A DNA stretch of 7,903 nucleotides from CAIOZA01 sp964464375 (GCA_964464375.1 CAYXFU010000074.1:1-7903); one strand, 5' to 3'; positions 1 through 5,885 are shown, counted from the first letter of the stretch. The notes: generated from the letters alone by a model not told the origin. Numbers and translations: made by a program.

Positions 1-1518
1 CAATTTTCCAAAAATAGAAAGATCAGTATTGAATGACTCTTCTTGGGGGAGAAGATTAAGATCATGGTCAATTAACTGATCCTTCCAAATATAACCATCT
101 AAACTTTTGTAATCAATTAGTTTTGCATCTTCCTTGCCGACTGAGACACAGGCGTTTCTGAAAAAGACAAACGATTCATCTTTAGAGTCGAGGATAAAAT
201 CATCGGACAAGGCAGGAATGGACGTGAGGAATTCTCTGCATCCGAAATATCGGATATCTTTAATCAAGATATTCCAAAGGTCAGCATTCGTGAAATTCAC
301 AGATATTTCTAAAGGCAATTCATTTATGAACTTATGAAGATGATCGAACATCTTCTCAGGAGATGTTTCTTCGATAATTGCACCATCGACTTTGACAAAT
401 ATTGATAAAGAGGGATCGATCCAGTATTTGTAAAAACCGATATGGTTAAGGAAATATATAAATTTGGCTTTGTCGATGACGAGATTGTATTTCGGATTCT
501 TGATGCCGATTTGTTCTTCATGCCAAAAGATAAAATCTGATGGGAGGTCAGGTAACGTAGGATTTTCTACTAGCTTTCCTCCAGACGAGATAAACTTGTT
601 CGATATTATCGGTTTCATGTTGTTATAGAAAGACTTAGTATCGAATCCGGCACGTTTGGCGAAATAAACTACTGATGCAATTCCGGGTTTCAATGCACGA
701 TGTTCAATTTTATATTTCGTTCCTACTGATTTGTCCGGAGACCAATTTTCAATCAGACTGACGGCAGTTGCTTCATCGAAGTAATTGCCTATGGCTGATA
801 CAACTCTGAACCATTCGTCGTAGGACAAGCTATCACCGTCGATGTATTTCAGCATCTCTTCAATTTGATTGGCTGTTAAGTCTCCGTTTCTACCTTGAGT
901 CTTATACTCGCTAATCACTAGTTCTTCTTCACCAACTGCATTCATCACTGAGACAAAAGCTTTCGGCGACATCGGAGCATCGGTGAACTTTACGAACTTT
1001 GCATTTCTACAGCCGAAGAAGAATCGGTCGATGTTCTTGCACGACTTATCCGCACCGAATTTCTCAATGAAAGCTGAGGCAACTTCCGAATAGAAAGCCG
1101 GATCACTAATCAGATTGTGCATAAGGAATACAATCCTGAATCTGTTCCATTCGGCGGTTGATGAAGGCGTTTCGTATAAAAAGAGCGAATTGGCTTTTAA
1201 CCAAGGATCGGAAATAGCAGTTTCTAGCGGAAGGTAACCCTCCGCTAGAGATTTTGCACGGTCGTCATATTTTCCGGTTGATTTATTATGAGCTTTGATA
1301 GAATTGTCAATATCGACGGCGAGAATAACTGCCCCGACAATATCAGATACGGCTGGTTTTTTCCCCCCTGCCGTTTCTGATAAAATGCCAGGGCTCCACG
1401 CACAACCTCGTTTAACGATATGATCGATTAATTGATCGATAGTGAAATTTACATTCTTCCATCCGCTGGTTCGTGGATCACCTTTGTTGATGATGTTCTC
1501 GTTGATTGATAGTTTCAT
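1..1518 (-). CDS. AEP-type phage primase (probable primase-helicase), N-terminal part, cut by window edge
   Basis: This reading frame is open from an ATG at 1518 to the window edge: 506 codons, no stop, so the C-terminus lies outside. Seen: an hhhDhD-like motif AVDIDN (residues 67-72; D69 and D71 are candidate metal ligands), a YETPSSTAEWNRFRIVF block (115-131), NIDRFFFG (162-169), then a segment at about 213-290 containing SYDEWFRVVSAIG and a later NWSPDK. This order matches archaeo-eukaryotic primase (AEP) domains followed by a PriCT_2-like domain in phage and plasmid replication proteins. A helicase domain normally follows and would lie beyond the left edge (inference). The usual His of AEP motif II (SHT in relatives) reads SST here. 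The ATG overlaps the stop of the preceding gene as ATGA and has no clear Shine-Dalgarno, so translational coupling is likely. Role: primer synthesis for replication of the element. Family call fairly sure; exact subfamily not. Confidence 0.88.
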   Translation of the reverse strand, partial: MKLSINENIINKGDPRTSGWKNVNFTIDQLIDHIVKRGCAWSPGILSETAGGKKPAVSDIVGAVILAVDIDNSIKAHNKSTGKYDDRAKSLAEGYLPLETAISDPWLKANSLFLYETPSSTAEWNRFRIVFLMHNLISDPAFYSEVASAFIEKFGADKSCKNIDRFFFGCRNAKFVKFTDAPMSPKAFVSVMNAVGEEELVISEYKTQGRNGDLTANQIEEMLKYIDGDSLSYDEWFRVVSAIGNYFDEATAVSLIENWSPDKSVGTKYKIEHRALKPGIASVVYFAKRAGFDTKSFYNNMKPIISNKFISSGGKLVENPTLPDLPSDFIFWHEEQIGIKNPKYNLVIDKAKFIYFLNHIGFYKYWIDPSLSIFVKVDGAIIEETSPEKMFDHLHKFINELPLEISVNFTNADLWNILIKDIRYFGCREFLTSIPALSDDFILDSKDESFVFFRNACVSVGKEDAKLIDYKSLDGYIWKDQLIDHDLNLLPQEESFNTDLSIFGKL

Positions 1519-1793
1519 TTTTTATTACACGATTCATTAAATTCAGTTATTATCTTGTCATGAACTTGTAAGGATTCCTTAATAGTTGGATCTGGTTCCT
1601 CGATTCTTAAGAGTGCTTGTATTTGCATTACTTTTTGCAAGACTAGAAAAATTCTATTAATCCATGAGTTAAAATTCCAATCAGTGGCATGTAGTAATGC
1701 TTTACTGTCAATGAGTTTTCTAATCTCCCAACACAATTGTTCTATTTCAGCTTTCATTTCTTTTCTCTGATTTGTTGAATAATATATTTTCAT
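1515..1793 (-). CDS. hypothetical small protein upstream of the primase
   Basis: A 92-residue protein from ATG at 1793 (MKIYYSTNQRKEM...). A GTG at 1799 would add two residues and overlap the stop of the 26-aa gene as GTGA. The AGAGGT at 1803-1808 sits 9 bases before the ATG but only 3 before the GTG, which mildly favours the ATG. The protein looks largely helical, with alternating charged and hydrophobic residues, two Trp in the middle (WNFNSW) and a highly charged C-terminus ending NKK. I see no signal peptide, membrane segment or known motif. Its stop overlaps the primase ATG as ATGA, so it is made together with the primase and may act in replication (inference from position only). Function unknown. 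Confidence 0.75.
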   Translation of the reverse strand: MKIYYSTNQRKEMKAEIEQLCWEIRKLIDSKALLHATDWNFNSWINRIFLVLQKVMQIQALLRIEEPDPTIKESLQVHDKIITEFNESCNKK

Positions 1794-1795
1794 AA

Positions 1796-1876
1796 TCACG
1801 ATACCTCTGTTTCAATTTCAATCGACTCTGAGTATATCCGTTCCCATTTTTCTTTAAGGTTGGTTATCTTGTTCAT
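1796..1876 (-). CDS. 26-aa mini-protein in the early operon
   Basis: A very short frame, MNKITNLKEKWERIYSESIE followed by IETEVS, is placed exactly between two genes. Its ATG overlaps the stop of the 106-aa gene (ATGA, 1873-1876), and its TGA (1796-1798) overlaps the possible GTG start of the next gene. A GGA lies about 6 bases before the ATG. The peptide is charged and amphipathic, probably one helix. The double stop-start overlap on the operon strand, in a gap that would otherwise be empty, is the main evidence that it is translated. It could instead act only as a coupling leader that carries ribosomes to the next gene. Function unknown. Confidence 0.45.
   Translation of the reverse strand: MNKITNLKEKWERIYSESIEIETEVS
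1803..1808 (-). promoter_or_regulatory. ribosome binding site AGAGGT for the 92-aa gene
   Basis: AGAGGT on the minus strand lies inside the 3' end of the 26-aa gene. Its spacing (9 bases to ATG 1793, 3 bases to GTG 1799) is what decides between the two starts of the downstream gene. Confidence 0.5.
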
Positions 1877-2193
1877 ATTAGTCCAAGTTCCATTAATATA
1901 TCTTTAGCCTCACTATAAGTATCCGTTGGCTCTATCATTAATTCAACTCGATTTATATCTTTTACATCCTGCCACTCGGCATCGATTACGGATTTATCTT
2001 TTAGGTGAAGCCAAATGTGCCACTTACCATCAAGAAGATCATCTTCTTTGTGATAGAATCCCTTAATTCTTTTTATACGCTTTATCTCCTTAGGCGTTAA
2101 TTTTTCCCATTTGTCAATTTCAATAAAGGATATCAGATCGGTGTTCAAGTAGAGAAACTCATCCCAAATGATACGTACAAATTTACAAGACAT
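1873..2193 (-). CDS. hypothetical 106-aa phage early protein
   Basis: ATG at 2193 is preceded by GAGG with a 5-base gap, a good ribosome site. The protein starts MSCKFVRIIWDEFLYLN, has a Lys/Arg-rich stretch in the middle (TPKEIKRIKRIKGFYHKEDD), a WHIWLHLKDKS segment that looks like beta strands, and ends in an acidic helix-like tail (EAKDILMELGLI). There are five Trp but no Cys pair, signal peptide or membrane segment. The stop overlaps the next ATG. It sits 15 bases downstream of the SSB-like gene and upstream of the primase, so a role in early DNA metabolism or host interference is possible (inference from place). I do not recognise the family. Confidence 0.8.
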   Translation of the reverse strand: MSCKFVRIIWDEFLYLNTDLISFIEIDKWEKLTPKEIKRIKRIKGFYHKEDDLLDGKWHIWLHLKDKSVIDAEWQDVKDINRVELMIEPTDTYSEAKDILMELGLI

Positions 2194-2208
2194 AAAAACC
2201 TCAATAAT

Positions 2209-2847
2209 TTAAAAAGGAATACGGTTGCCATCGTCATCTAAAACATATTCGTAGTCAGCAGAAGGAATTGGTTTCTGATTTTTGAAGATAGGGATCACCT
2301 TGTCGATAAGGTCTTCATAAAATGCATCGATCAAAGATGAATCAATGTCCGTCTTTATGGTCCCGTCTTTTTTCTTGAATGTAAGTTCTTCAAGCTTCGG
2401 AATTTCCTCGTAGCCGAATTTCTTCTTGATTTTGAAAGCATCACCGGAGAGGTCTTCGCATTTTAGGCTATGCCTGACAGCACCATGAATGTATTTCTTG
2501 TTGGTTTTGACTGATTCTGTAACGAAAGGAGTGAATCGGGTCCATCCGATTTGATCCAGATTCGCAAGGCTATTGATGATTGAACGTGCGAAGGAGGAAT
2601 TTCTTCCAGATTGCAGGACTATAACTTCATTTGATTTGTTTCTGAAGTAGAATTTGATTTTAAATGTTTTTTGTCCATCATATTCACCATCTTCACGCTC
2701 AATTTTATAAAGCCAACCTTCGATGGCATTTATAAACATTTCCTGAGCTTTGCAATAAATAAGTCCTCTGCGATCCTGAATGTCTTTAGGAGCAACAACG
2801 CTACAATAAGTGATACGCTGTGTATCGTAAGTAATAAAGCCTTCCAT
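2209..2847 (-). CDS. putative phage single-stranded DNA-binding protein with SSB-like acidic tail
   Basis: A 212-residue protein from ATG 2847, with GGGG about 7 bases upstream. Residues about 40-125 alternate strand-like stretches (GWLYKIER, KTFKIKFYFR, EVIVLQSG) with aromatic and basic residues and could form an OB-type fold. The strongest sign is the C-terminus: residues 204-212 read DDDGNRIPF. Cellular SSB proteins end in an acidic tip such as DDDIPF, which recruits partner proteins; here the same DDD and IPF are separated by GNR. A Lys-rich central part (KFKKK-type, about 139-165) and an acidic region precede the tail. The gene lies between nuclease-side genes and the primase, as expected for an SSB in a phage replication module. 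The ATG overlaps the previous stop as TAATG. The fold is inferred; a different OB-fold or annealing protein is possible. Confidence 0.68.
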   Translation of the reverse strand: MEGFITYDTQRITYCSVVAPKDIQDRRGLIYCKAQEMFINAIEGWLYKIEREDGEYDGQKTFKIKFYFRNKSNEVIVLQSGRNSSFARSIINSLANLDQIGWTRFTPFVTESVKTNKKYIHGAVRHSLKCEDLSGDAFKIKKKFGYEEIPKLEELTFKKKDGTIKTDIDSSLIDAFYEDLIDKVIPIFKNQKPIPSADYEYVLDDDGNRIPF

Positions 2848-3059
2848 TAGAATACCCCTTCAATTTTTTTAATATTTAAAATCATTTTACCGATCATCAT
2901 AGTTGCAACATCAATTTCTTTTTGATCACCGTCAGAATTTTCCTCAAATGAATCAACCGCATTTAAAAGATAATCATAGGCTGCCTGGACAGATCGAGCC
3001 TTTTCAATCTGGAGGGTTTCATCTCTGACTCGTCGTATTATATCAGCTGAAGTACGCAT
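2847..3059 (-). CDS. hypothetical 70-aa helical phage protein
   Basis: ATG at 3059 follows a GGTGAGG sequence with a 5-base gap, and the stop overlaps the ATG of the SSB-like gene. The protein begins MRTSADIIRRVRDETLQIEK and continues with heptad-like hydrophobic spacing, an acidic loop (EENSDGDQKE) and a hydrophobic helix (VATMMIGKMILNI). It is probably two or three helices and could dimerise. No catalytic or metal-binding motif is visible. It sits two bases after the coiled-coil protein gene and shares its transcript, so the two may work together (inference). Function unknown. Confidence 0.78.
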   Translation of the reverse strand: MRTSADIIRRVRDETLQIEKARSVQAAYDYLLNAVDSFEENSDGDQKEIDVATMMIGKMILNIKKIEGVF

Positions 3060-3061
3060 TT

Positions 3062-3757
3062 TTACCTCACCACCAATTTATTTTCCTGGAAGATGCCGAC
3101 ACCCGGGATCTCTCTGATTCCATTTCTGATTGCTTGTCTTATCAAAACTTCATTGATTGATAGATATTCACGTGGCACAATCGAGGCATCAATAACTGCG
3201 AATCCCCAAGTTTTGGACAGACCACCAGTTTTTGTATCTTCAATGTCTTTCTGTTGTCTGACCATGTCCATTTCTTTGTTTTTCATATCGACAAGTCTTT
3301 GAGCATCAGTCAAAGTAACCAAGTTACTGCCTTCTTCGAGTAGTTTGTTTAGTCTGACTTCTTCGGCTTTACGGATAAGTTCTTGCTCGAATCTTTCGGC
3401 TTCAAGTTTCCGAACTTCAATCATTCGAGCTTTTTCTTGTTCTTCAAGCCAAAATGAAAGTTTCCCTCTCAGTTCCTTTACGGCTTCTCCGAGTTCTAAT
3501 GTATAAGTTTTCGCTCTTGCATCGATACTAGCTTTAAAATCCAAAATCGGTTTTGTGATTTCTTTTCTACGGTCTTCGATGAAATCAGCAACTTTCTTCG
3601 AGTCCTTGATAAGATTTTTTGCTAGTTCAGCCGATGAGGAATTGTGGATAATGATGTTCTCACACTTCACTGCAAGATCAACGATCATACTTTTTGCTTT
3701 GTCCAAACGATTTAACGTTTCGATTTGTTCCGGAGAGATAAGATTTGATGGTTCCAT
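3062..3757 (-). CDS. coiled-coil phage recombination-module protein of unknown function
   Basis: A 231-residue protein; ATG 3757 has AGGA 7 bases upstream. Residues about 15-100 are helical with the stretch EDRRKEITKPILDFKASIDA (61-80). Residues about 100-175 are highly charged (Glu, Lys, Arg, Gln) and should form a long coiled coil. The last 50 residues are a separate small domain: SKTWGFAVID, VPREYLSINE, and AIRNGIREIPGVGIFQEN. Such a coil followed by a VPREYL...IPGV.IF end is, from memory, a widespread arrangement in phage proteins encoded beside recombination nucleases and SSB or annealing proteins, but no reaction is assigned to it. Here it lies directly after the PD-(D/E)XK nuclease gene (9-base gap). 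It is a candidate partner or loader for the nuclease or SSB-like protein, or an unrecognised recombination factor (inference). Confidence 0.82.
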   Translation of the reverse strand: MEPSNLISPEQIETLNRLDKAKSMIVDLAVKCENIIIHNSSSAELAKNLIKDSKKVADFIEDRRKEITKPILDFKASIDARAKTYTLELGEAVKELRGKLSFWLEEQEKARMIEVRKLEAERFEQELIRKAEEVRLNKLLEEGSNLVTLTDAQRLVDMKNKEMDMVRQQKDIEDTKTGGLSKTWGFAVIDASIVPREYLSINEVLIRQAIRNGIREIPGVGIFQENKLVVR

Positions 3758-3766
3758 AATGTATTC

Positions 3767-4945
3767 CTATTGTTTGTTTGAAAGTAGTTTGAGGATTTGG
3801 TCAGCCTCGTTGGAGACATAAAAAGTCTCATCGATTGTTTCTTCGATTGTCTCATCGATTGAATCTTCGATTGTGGTTTGCTTATCATCCGATATGTCAG
3901 GATGAAAAATACTTTTAGCTTTTGATACAATTGGTTTTTCCTGTTTGATCACCTGAGGTTCCCAGCCTGAGAATTTTCTTGCTCTATCATCAAATGAATT
4001 GATGACAAGGCTTTTGGCATTGTTCTCACCGAGTTTTAATGCTCCGGTGAATTTTGTGTATGAGAATGTTTTCTCAGAATCTTTATCGATATTGAAGAAT
4101 TTGACATAATCATCGATTTTGATACCTTCGCGAGAAGCTGATTGATCTTTAAATTTATACGCCGGAGAAGTTTCCCAATTATCAGGAGACCAGTTGAAGA
4201 CATGAGTAACGGGAACTGTCGGGAAATTCTCATTCCACATGCGTTCATACATTTTGAGTTGAGCTTCGTGCTGAGGGAAGAATCCGTGTCTTCCACTTTT
4301 GAAATCAACGATGGCATTGATTTTCATTCTTTTGTCGCTTCTTACATTTCCATAAGAATCATAAGTTAAATCATTCTTTTTGGCAAGTCCGTTCACACCG
4401 GTTCCGATTGTTAGTTCCACAACGATATCAAGTTCCCCTGCAACATTCAAGGACAATGAAGCAAGCATTACAGCAATGGCAATGGGTTTGACTTGATAAT
4501 CAAAACAAAATTTGTCAAAGGCGAAAATATCTTTTTTCAGTTCGTGAAGCCAAAGACTTGTGTCGAAGTCGATACGGTTGTCCCAAATATAAGTCTGGAT
4601 GCGACCGGGAAGAGAATCAAAAGAAAAATAGCCATCCATAAGATACTGAGACAAACAAATATGCATCAGAGTTCCGTAGTGAGCCGCTTTCATTTTTAGG
4701 AACTCAGCTTGTTTGATTCCATGATCAGCGATCCATTTAATGAGATACTCAGACTTAGGGAAAACATGGCCCAGTATTGTTGTAACAGAAGGATAACGTT
4801 TGACATTGCCTTTTGGATCAACATCAAAATAGTAGCGACCACCGGGACCTGTTGTTCGGAAAAGTGGGCGAAGCTTGGTGATACATTTGGATAAGTCCAA
4901 ATATTGAGGCTGGCAAGTTTCAGCCTGTTGTTCGTCGAAAATCAT
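3767..4945 (-). CDS. RecB/Cas4-like PD-(D/E)XK exonuclease
   Basis: A 392-residue protein. The frame is open to a GTG at 4951, but GGAG at 4951-4954 leaves 5 bases before the ATG at 4945 and none before the GTG, so the ATG is chosen. Motifs in order: RYPSVTTILG (about 50-59), typical of phage exonucleases of this group; YGTLMH (90-95), the conserved G-x-x-H type element; GELD with D173; VDFKSG with D214 and K216 as the D-x-K metal and catalytic pair; and HEAQLKMY (Q229, Y233), the closing motif of RecB/Cas4/AddB-type nucleases. The expected role is resection or trimming of double-stranded phage DNA for recombination or replication in the cytoplasm. The C-terminal 60 residues are an acidic low-complexity tail with a repeat. 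It lies upstream of the coiled-coil and SSB-like genes, forming a recombination module. No RecT- or Erf-like annealing protein is recognisable here. Confidence 0.85.
   Translation of the reverse strand: MIFDEQQAETCQPQYLDLSKCITKLRPLFRTTGPGGRYYFDVDPKGNVKRYPSVTTILGHVFPKSEYLIKWIADHGIKQAEFLKMKAAHYGTLMHICLSQYLMDGYFSFDSLPGRIQTYIWDNRIDFDTSLWLHELKKDIFAFDKFCFDYQVKPIAIAVMLASLSLNVAGELDIVVELTIGTGVNGLAKKNDLTYDSYGNVRSDKRMKINAIVDFKSGRHGFFPQHEAQLKMYERMWNENFPTVPVTHVFNWSPDNWETSPAYKFKDQSASREGIKIDDYVKFFNIDKDSEKTFSYTKFTGALKLGENNAKSLVINSFDDRARKFSGWEPQVIKQEKPIVSKAKSIFHPDISDDKQTTIEDSIDETIEETIDETFYVSNEADQILKLLSNKQ
3828..3875 (-). repeat. four 12-bp in-frame tandem repeats in the nuclease tail
   Basis: Four 12-base units (plus strand TCATCGATTGTT, TCTTCGATTGTC, TCATCGATTGAA, TCTTCGATTGTG) follow each other without gaps. 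They alternate at the third base, giving a 24-base higher-order unit. Being multiples of three, they encode an acidic peptide repeat, TIEDSIDETIEETIDE, near the C-terminus. Such an array can gain or lose units by slippage while keeping frame. Confidence 0.85.
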
Positions 4946-4950
4946 AAACA

Positions 4951-4954
4951 CTCC
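4951..4954 (-). promoter_or_regulatory. ribosome binding site GGAG that sets the nuclease start
   Basis: GGAG on the minus strand is followed by TGTTT and ATG (4945). It overlaps the alternative GTG at 4951, which therefore cannot use it. Confidence 0.6.
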
Positions 4955-5055
4955 AGTAAAAATAGAAAGAAGGTTAAAAGTAAAATGACAATTTTAAAAA
5001 AAGTCGGAATTGATGAAGAATTGGGCTGAATTGGAACTAGCTCAAGACCGCACAG

Positions 5056-5061
5056 ATTATA
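5056..5061 (-). promoter_or_regulatory. possible -10 element in the gap before the nuclease gene
   Basis: A perfect TATAAT on the minus strand lies in the largest gap of the leftward operon (4946-5077), about 110 bases upstream of the nuclease ATG. I see no good -35 hexamer at 16-18 bases, so this is a weak call. The gap holds no convincing gene. Confidence 0.22.
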
Positions 5062-5077
5062 ATCGTTTTTATTAATT

Positions 5078-5290
5078 TCATATCTTTTCATTGATGATAC
5101 AGCCTTTCATGATTTTTGGTTTTAATAAATAATTAGTATAAGGGCAAATTGTTGAGTGCAGATGATGCTTACCACGTATGTAGTGAGCATCGTTATCATC
5201 TACGGTTTCAGCATCGAAGGGCTTTGTACTTCCGGTTGCTGTGCGAAGCCAGATCATTGATTTACCGCATTTATGGCAATTAGACTGCAT
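5078..5290 (-). CDS. small zinc-ribbon-like phage protein
   Basis: A 70-residue protein from ATG 5290, overlapping the end of the previous gene by 11 bases. It begins MQSNCHKCGKSMIWLRTATG, then STKPFDAE, and later HSTICP. The C-x2-C pair (C5, C8) plus a downstream His and Cys (HLHSTIC) form a plausible zinc-binding set. The arrangement CxxCG-x-x-I/M-W-x-x-T-x-x-G-x-x-x-P-x-D-A-E is one I recognise from many small phage early proteins of unknown function. It likely binds zinc and may contact nucleic acid or protein. No strong ribosome site is visible (an A-rich GAAAGAAAA stretch precedes the ATG), so coupling to the upstream gene is likely. The same frame stays open upstream to 5464, but that part lies inside the helix-turn-helix gene and looks like a shadow. 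Confidence 0.8.
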   Translation of the reverse strand: MQSNCHKCGKSMIWLRTATGSTKPFDAETVDDNDAHYIRGKHHLHSTICPYTNYLLKPKIMKGCIINEKI

Positions 5291-5564
5291 TTTTTTTCTT
5301 TCTTGAATGTTTGTCCCAACTATTATTGAAACGCTCGATTGGAACGATAGGATATTCCATGATGTTATACCCACTAGTAAACACGGTCTCAATGAAGTCA
5401 TCAACAGATGATTTTTTGGCGACAAGCTTACGTGAGAAATAAGCTGAAATGATGACATTATCATTCATAAGTTTACGAACCATCTTAATACCGATATTTT
5501 TCCCAAGATATTCCCATACCTGGTTAACGTCAAGGATTTCCGGGACTAAAAGAATTTTACTCAT
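5280..5564 (-). CDS. excisionase-like helix-turn-helix DNA-binding protein
   Basis: A 94-residue protein. Residues about 10-62 (ILDVNQVWEYLG, then IKMVRKLMND, then FSRKLVAKKSSVDDFIE) follow the pattern of MerR/excisionase-type (HTH_17-like) domains: a helix introduced by V-x-x-V-x-x-Y-L-G, a recognition helix with R-x-L-x-x-x-x-I, a short beta turn, and a final DDFIE helix. The C-terminal 30 residues are basic (SWDKHSRKKKNAV). In a phage with a tyrosine recombinase this is the best candidate for the recombination directionality factor (Xis), or an early regulator. It overlaps the ribbon-helix-helix gene by 8 bases (ATGAGTAA) and the zinc-ribbon gene by 11 bases, so all three are coupled. The assignment rests on pattern only; the domain is divergent. 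Confidence 0.7.
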   Translation of the reverse strand: MSKILLVPEILDVNQVWEYLGKNIGIKMVRKLMNDNVIISAYFSRKLVAKKSSVDDFIETVFTSGYNIMEYPIVPIERFNNSWDKHSRKKKNAV

Positions 5565-5775
5565 CTTTGTTGTCAGTCAGTAAAAAGAATTTGATCAACA
5601 TTTGCACGGTCTGAGATAGAGAATTTAAATCAGATTTCTTCATTAGTTCTACAATGTAATCATACTCATAGACAGAGAGTCTGACACCGATTGTTTTGGT
5701 TTCACCCTTTTTGGAATAAATTTTTTCAGCAAATGTTAAAAAGTTTTTGCGGATTGACGAAGATTTTTCTTGCAT
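5557..5775 (-). CDS. ribbon-helix-helix DNA-binding protein, first gene of the leftward operon
   Basis: A 72-residue protein. A basic N-terminal arm (about 1-27) is followed by TKTIGVRLSVYEYDYIVELM (28-47) and KKSDLNSLSQTVQMLIKFFL (48-67). This is the ribbon-helix-helix pattern: a short beta strand with alternating residues (TIGVRLS), helix A (EYDYIVELMKK), a turn with Asn-Ser (LNSLSQT), and helix B. Such proteins act as dimers and usually repress their own promoters by binding tandem short repeats. An array of 11-bp-spaced half-sites starts 27 bases upstream of this ATG and overlaps the likely promoter, which fits autoregulation (inference). There is no Shine-Dalgarno; the leader is very AT-rich. 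It is the most upstream leftward gene and faces the repressor gene. A transcription or partition-type role cannot be distinguished. Confidence 0.82.
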   Translation of the reverse strand: MQEKSSSIRKNFLTFAEKIYSKKGETKTIGVRLSVYEYDYIVELMKKSDLNSLSQTVQMLIKFFLLTDNKDE

Positions 5776-5788
5776 GTTATTTAAATAA

Positions 5789-5819
5789 AGTATAAGTTAG
5801 TAAAACAGATTAGGAACAA
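5789..5819 (-). promoter_or_regulatory. possible promoter of the leftward operon
   Basis: On the minus strand TATACT (5789-5794) is a good -10, and TTGTTC (5814-5819) lies 19 bases upstream as a poor -35 with long spacing. The -35 overlaps the second half-site of the repeat array, so a protein bound to the array would cover it. The distance to the ATG at 5775 is short, about 14 bases, giving a very short leader. Confidence 0.33.
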
Positions 5820-5885
5820 AAGCAAAACAGAATTAGAACATGAAACGGAACAGAATAGGAACAATATAAAAACAGATTCAAAAAC
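5802..5885. repeat. phased direct-repeat array, probable operator or iteron cluster
   Basis: Hexamers of the form RRAACA start at 5802, 5813, 5824, 5835, 5847, 5858 and 5869, with a degenerate eighth at 5880. The steps are 11, 11, 11, 12, 11, 11 and 11 bases. They pair into 17-base units (RAACA, GAWTW, RGAACA) at 5802, 5824, 5847 and partly 5869, a period of 22-23 bases. All half-sites therefore lie on one face of the helix. Arrays like this are bound by ribbon-helix-helix repressors, ParR-type proteins or replication initiators. The adjacent ribbon-helix-helix gene makes its product the first candidate; the excisionase-like protein and the repressor are alternatives. Confidence 0.75.

Noticed and set aside
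134..521. Short frames at 134-337 (plus) and 324-521 (minus)
   Set aside because: Both lie inside the primase frame, which is open without a stop from 1518 to the window edge and carries family motifs.
3093..3302. Rightward open frames inside the coiled-coil and nuclease genes (also 3555-3821, 4142-4369, 4493-4699, 4709-4894)
   Set aside because: They are antisense to clearly coding frames with recognisable motifs and have no ribosome sites or protein-like features.
5013..5075. 20-aa rightward peptide MKNWAELELAQDRTDYNRFY in the gap before the nuclease
   Set aside because: Protein-like composition and a GGA four bases upstream, but it is tiny, on the opposite strand from its operon and has no other support.
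5037..5081. 14-aa hydrophobic peptide MKLIKTIIICAVLS, ATG overlapping the zinc-ribbon stop (ATGA)
   Set aside because: It resembles a signal-peptide start and has a coupling overlap, but ends at a TAG after 14 codons (a further 21 codons are open after that stop). Too short to support as a gene; it could be a decayed remnant.
5078..5464. 128-aa leftward frame starting at 5464
   Set aside because: Its first 58 codons lie inside the excisionase-like gene in another frame and give a low-complexity product; only the part from the ATG at 5290 looks like a real protein.
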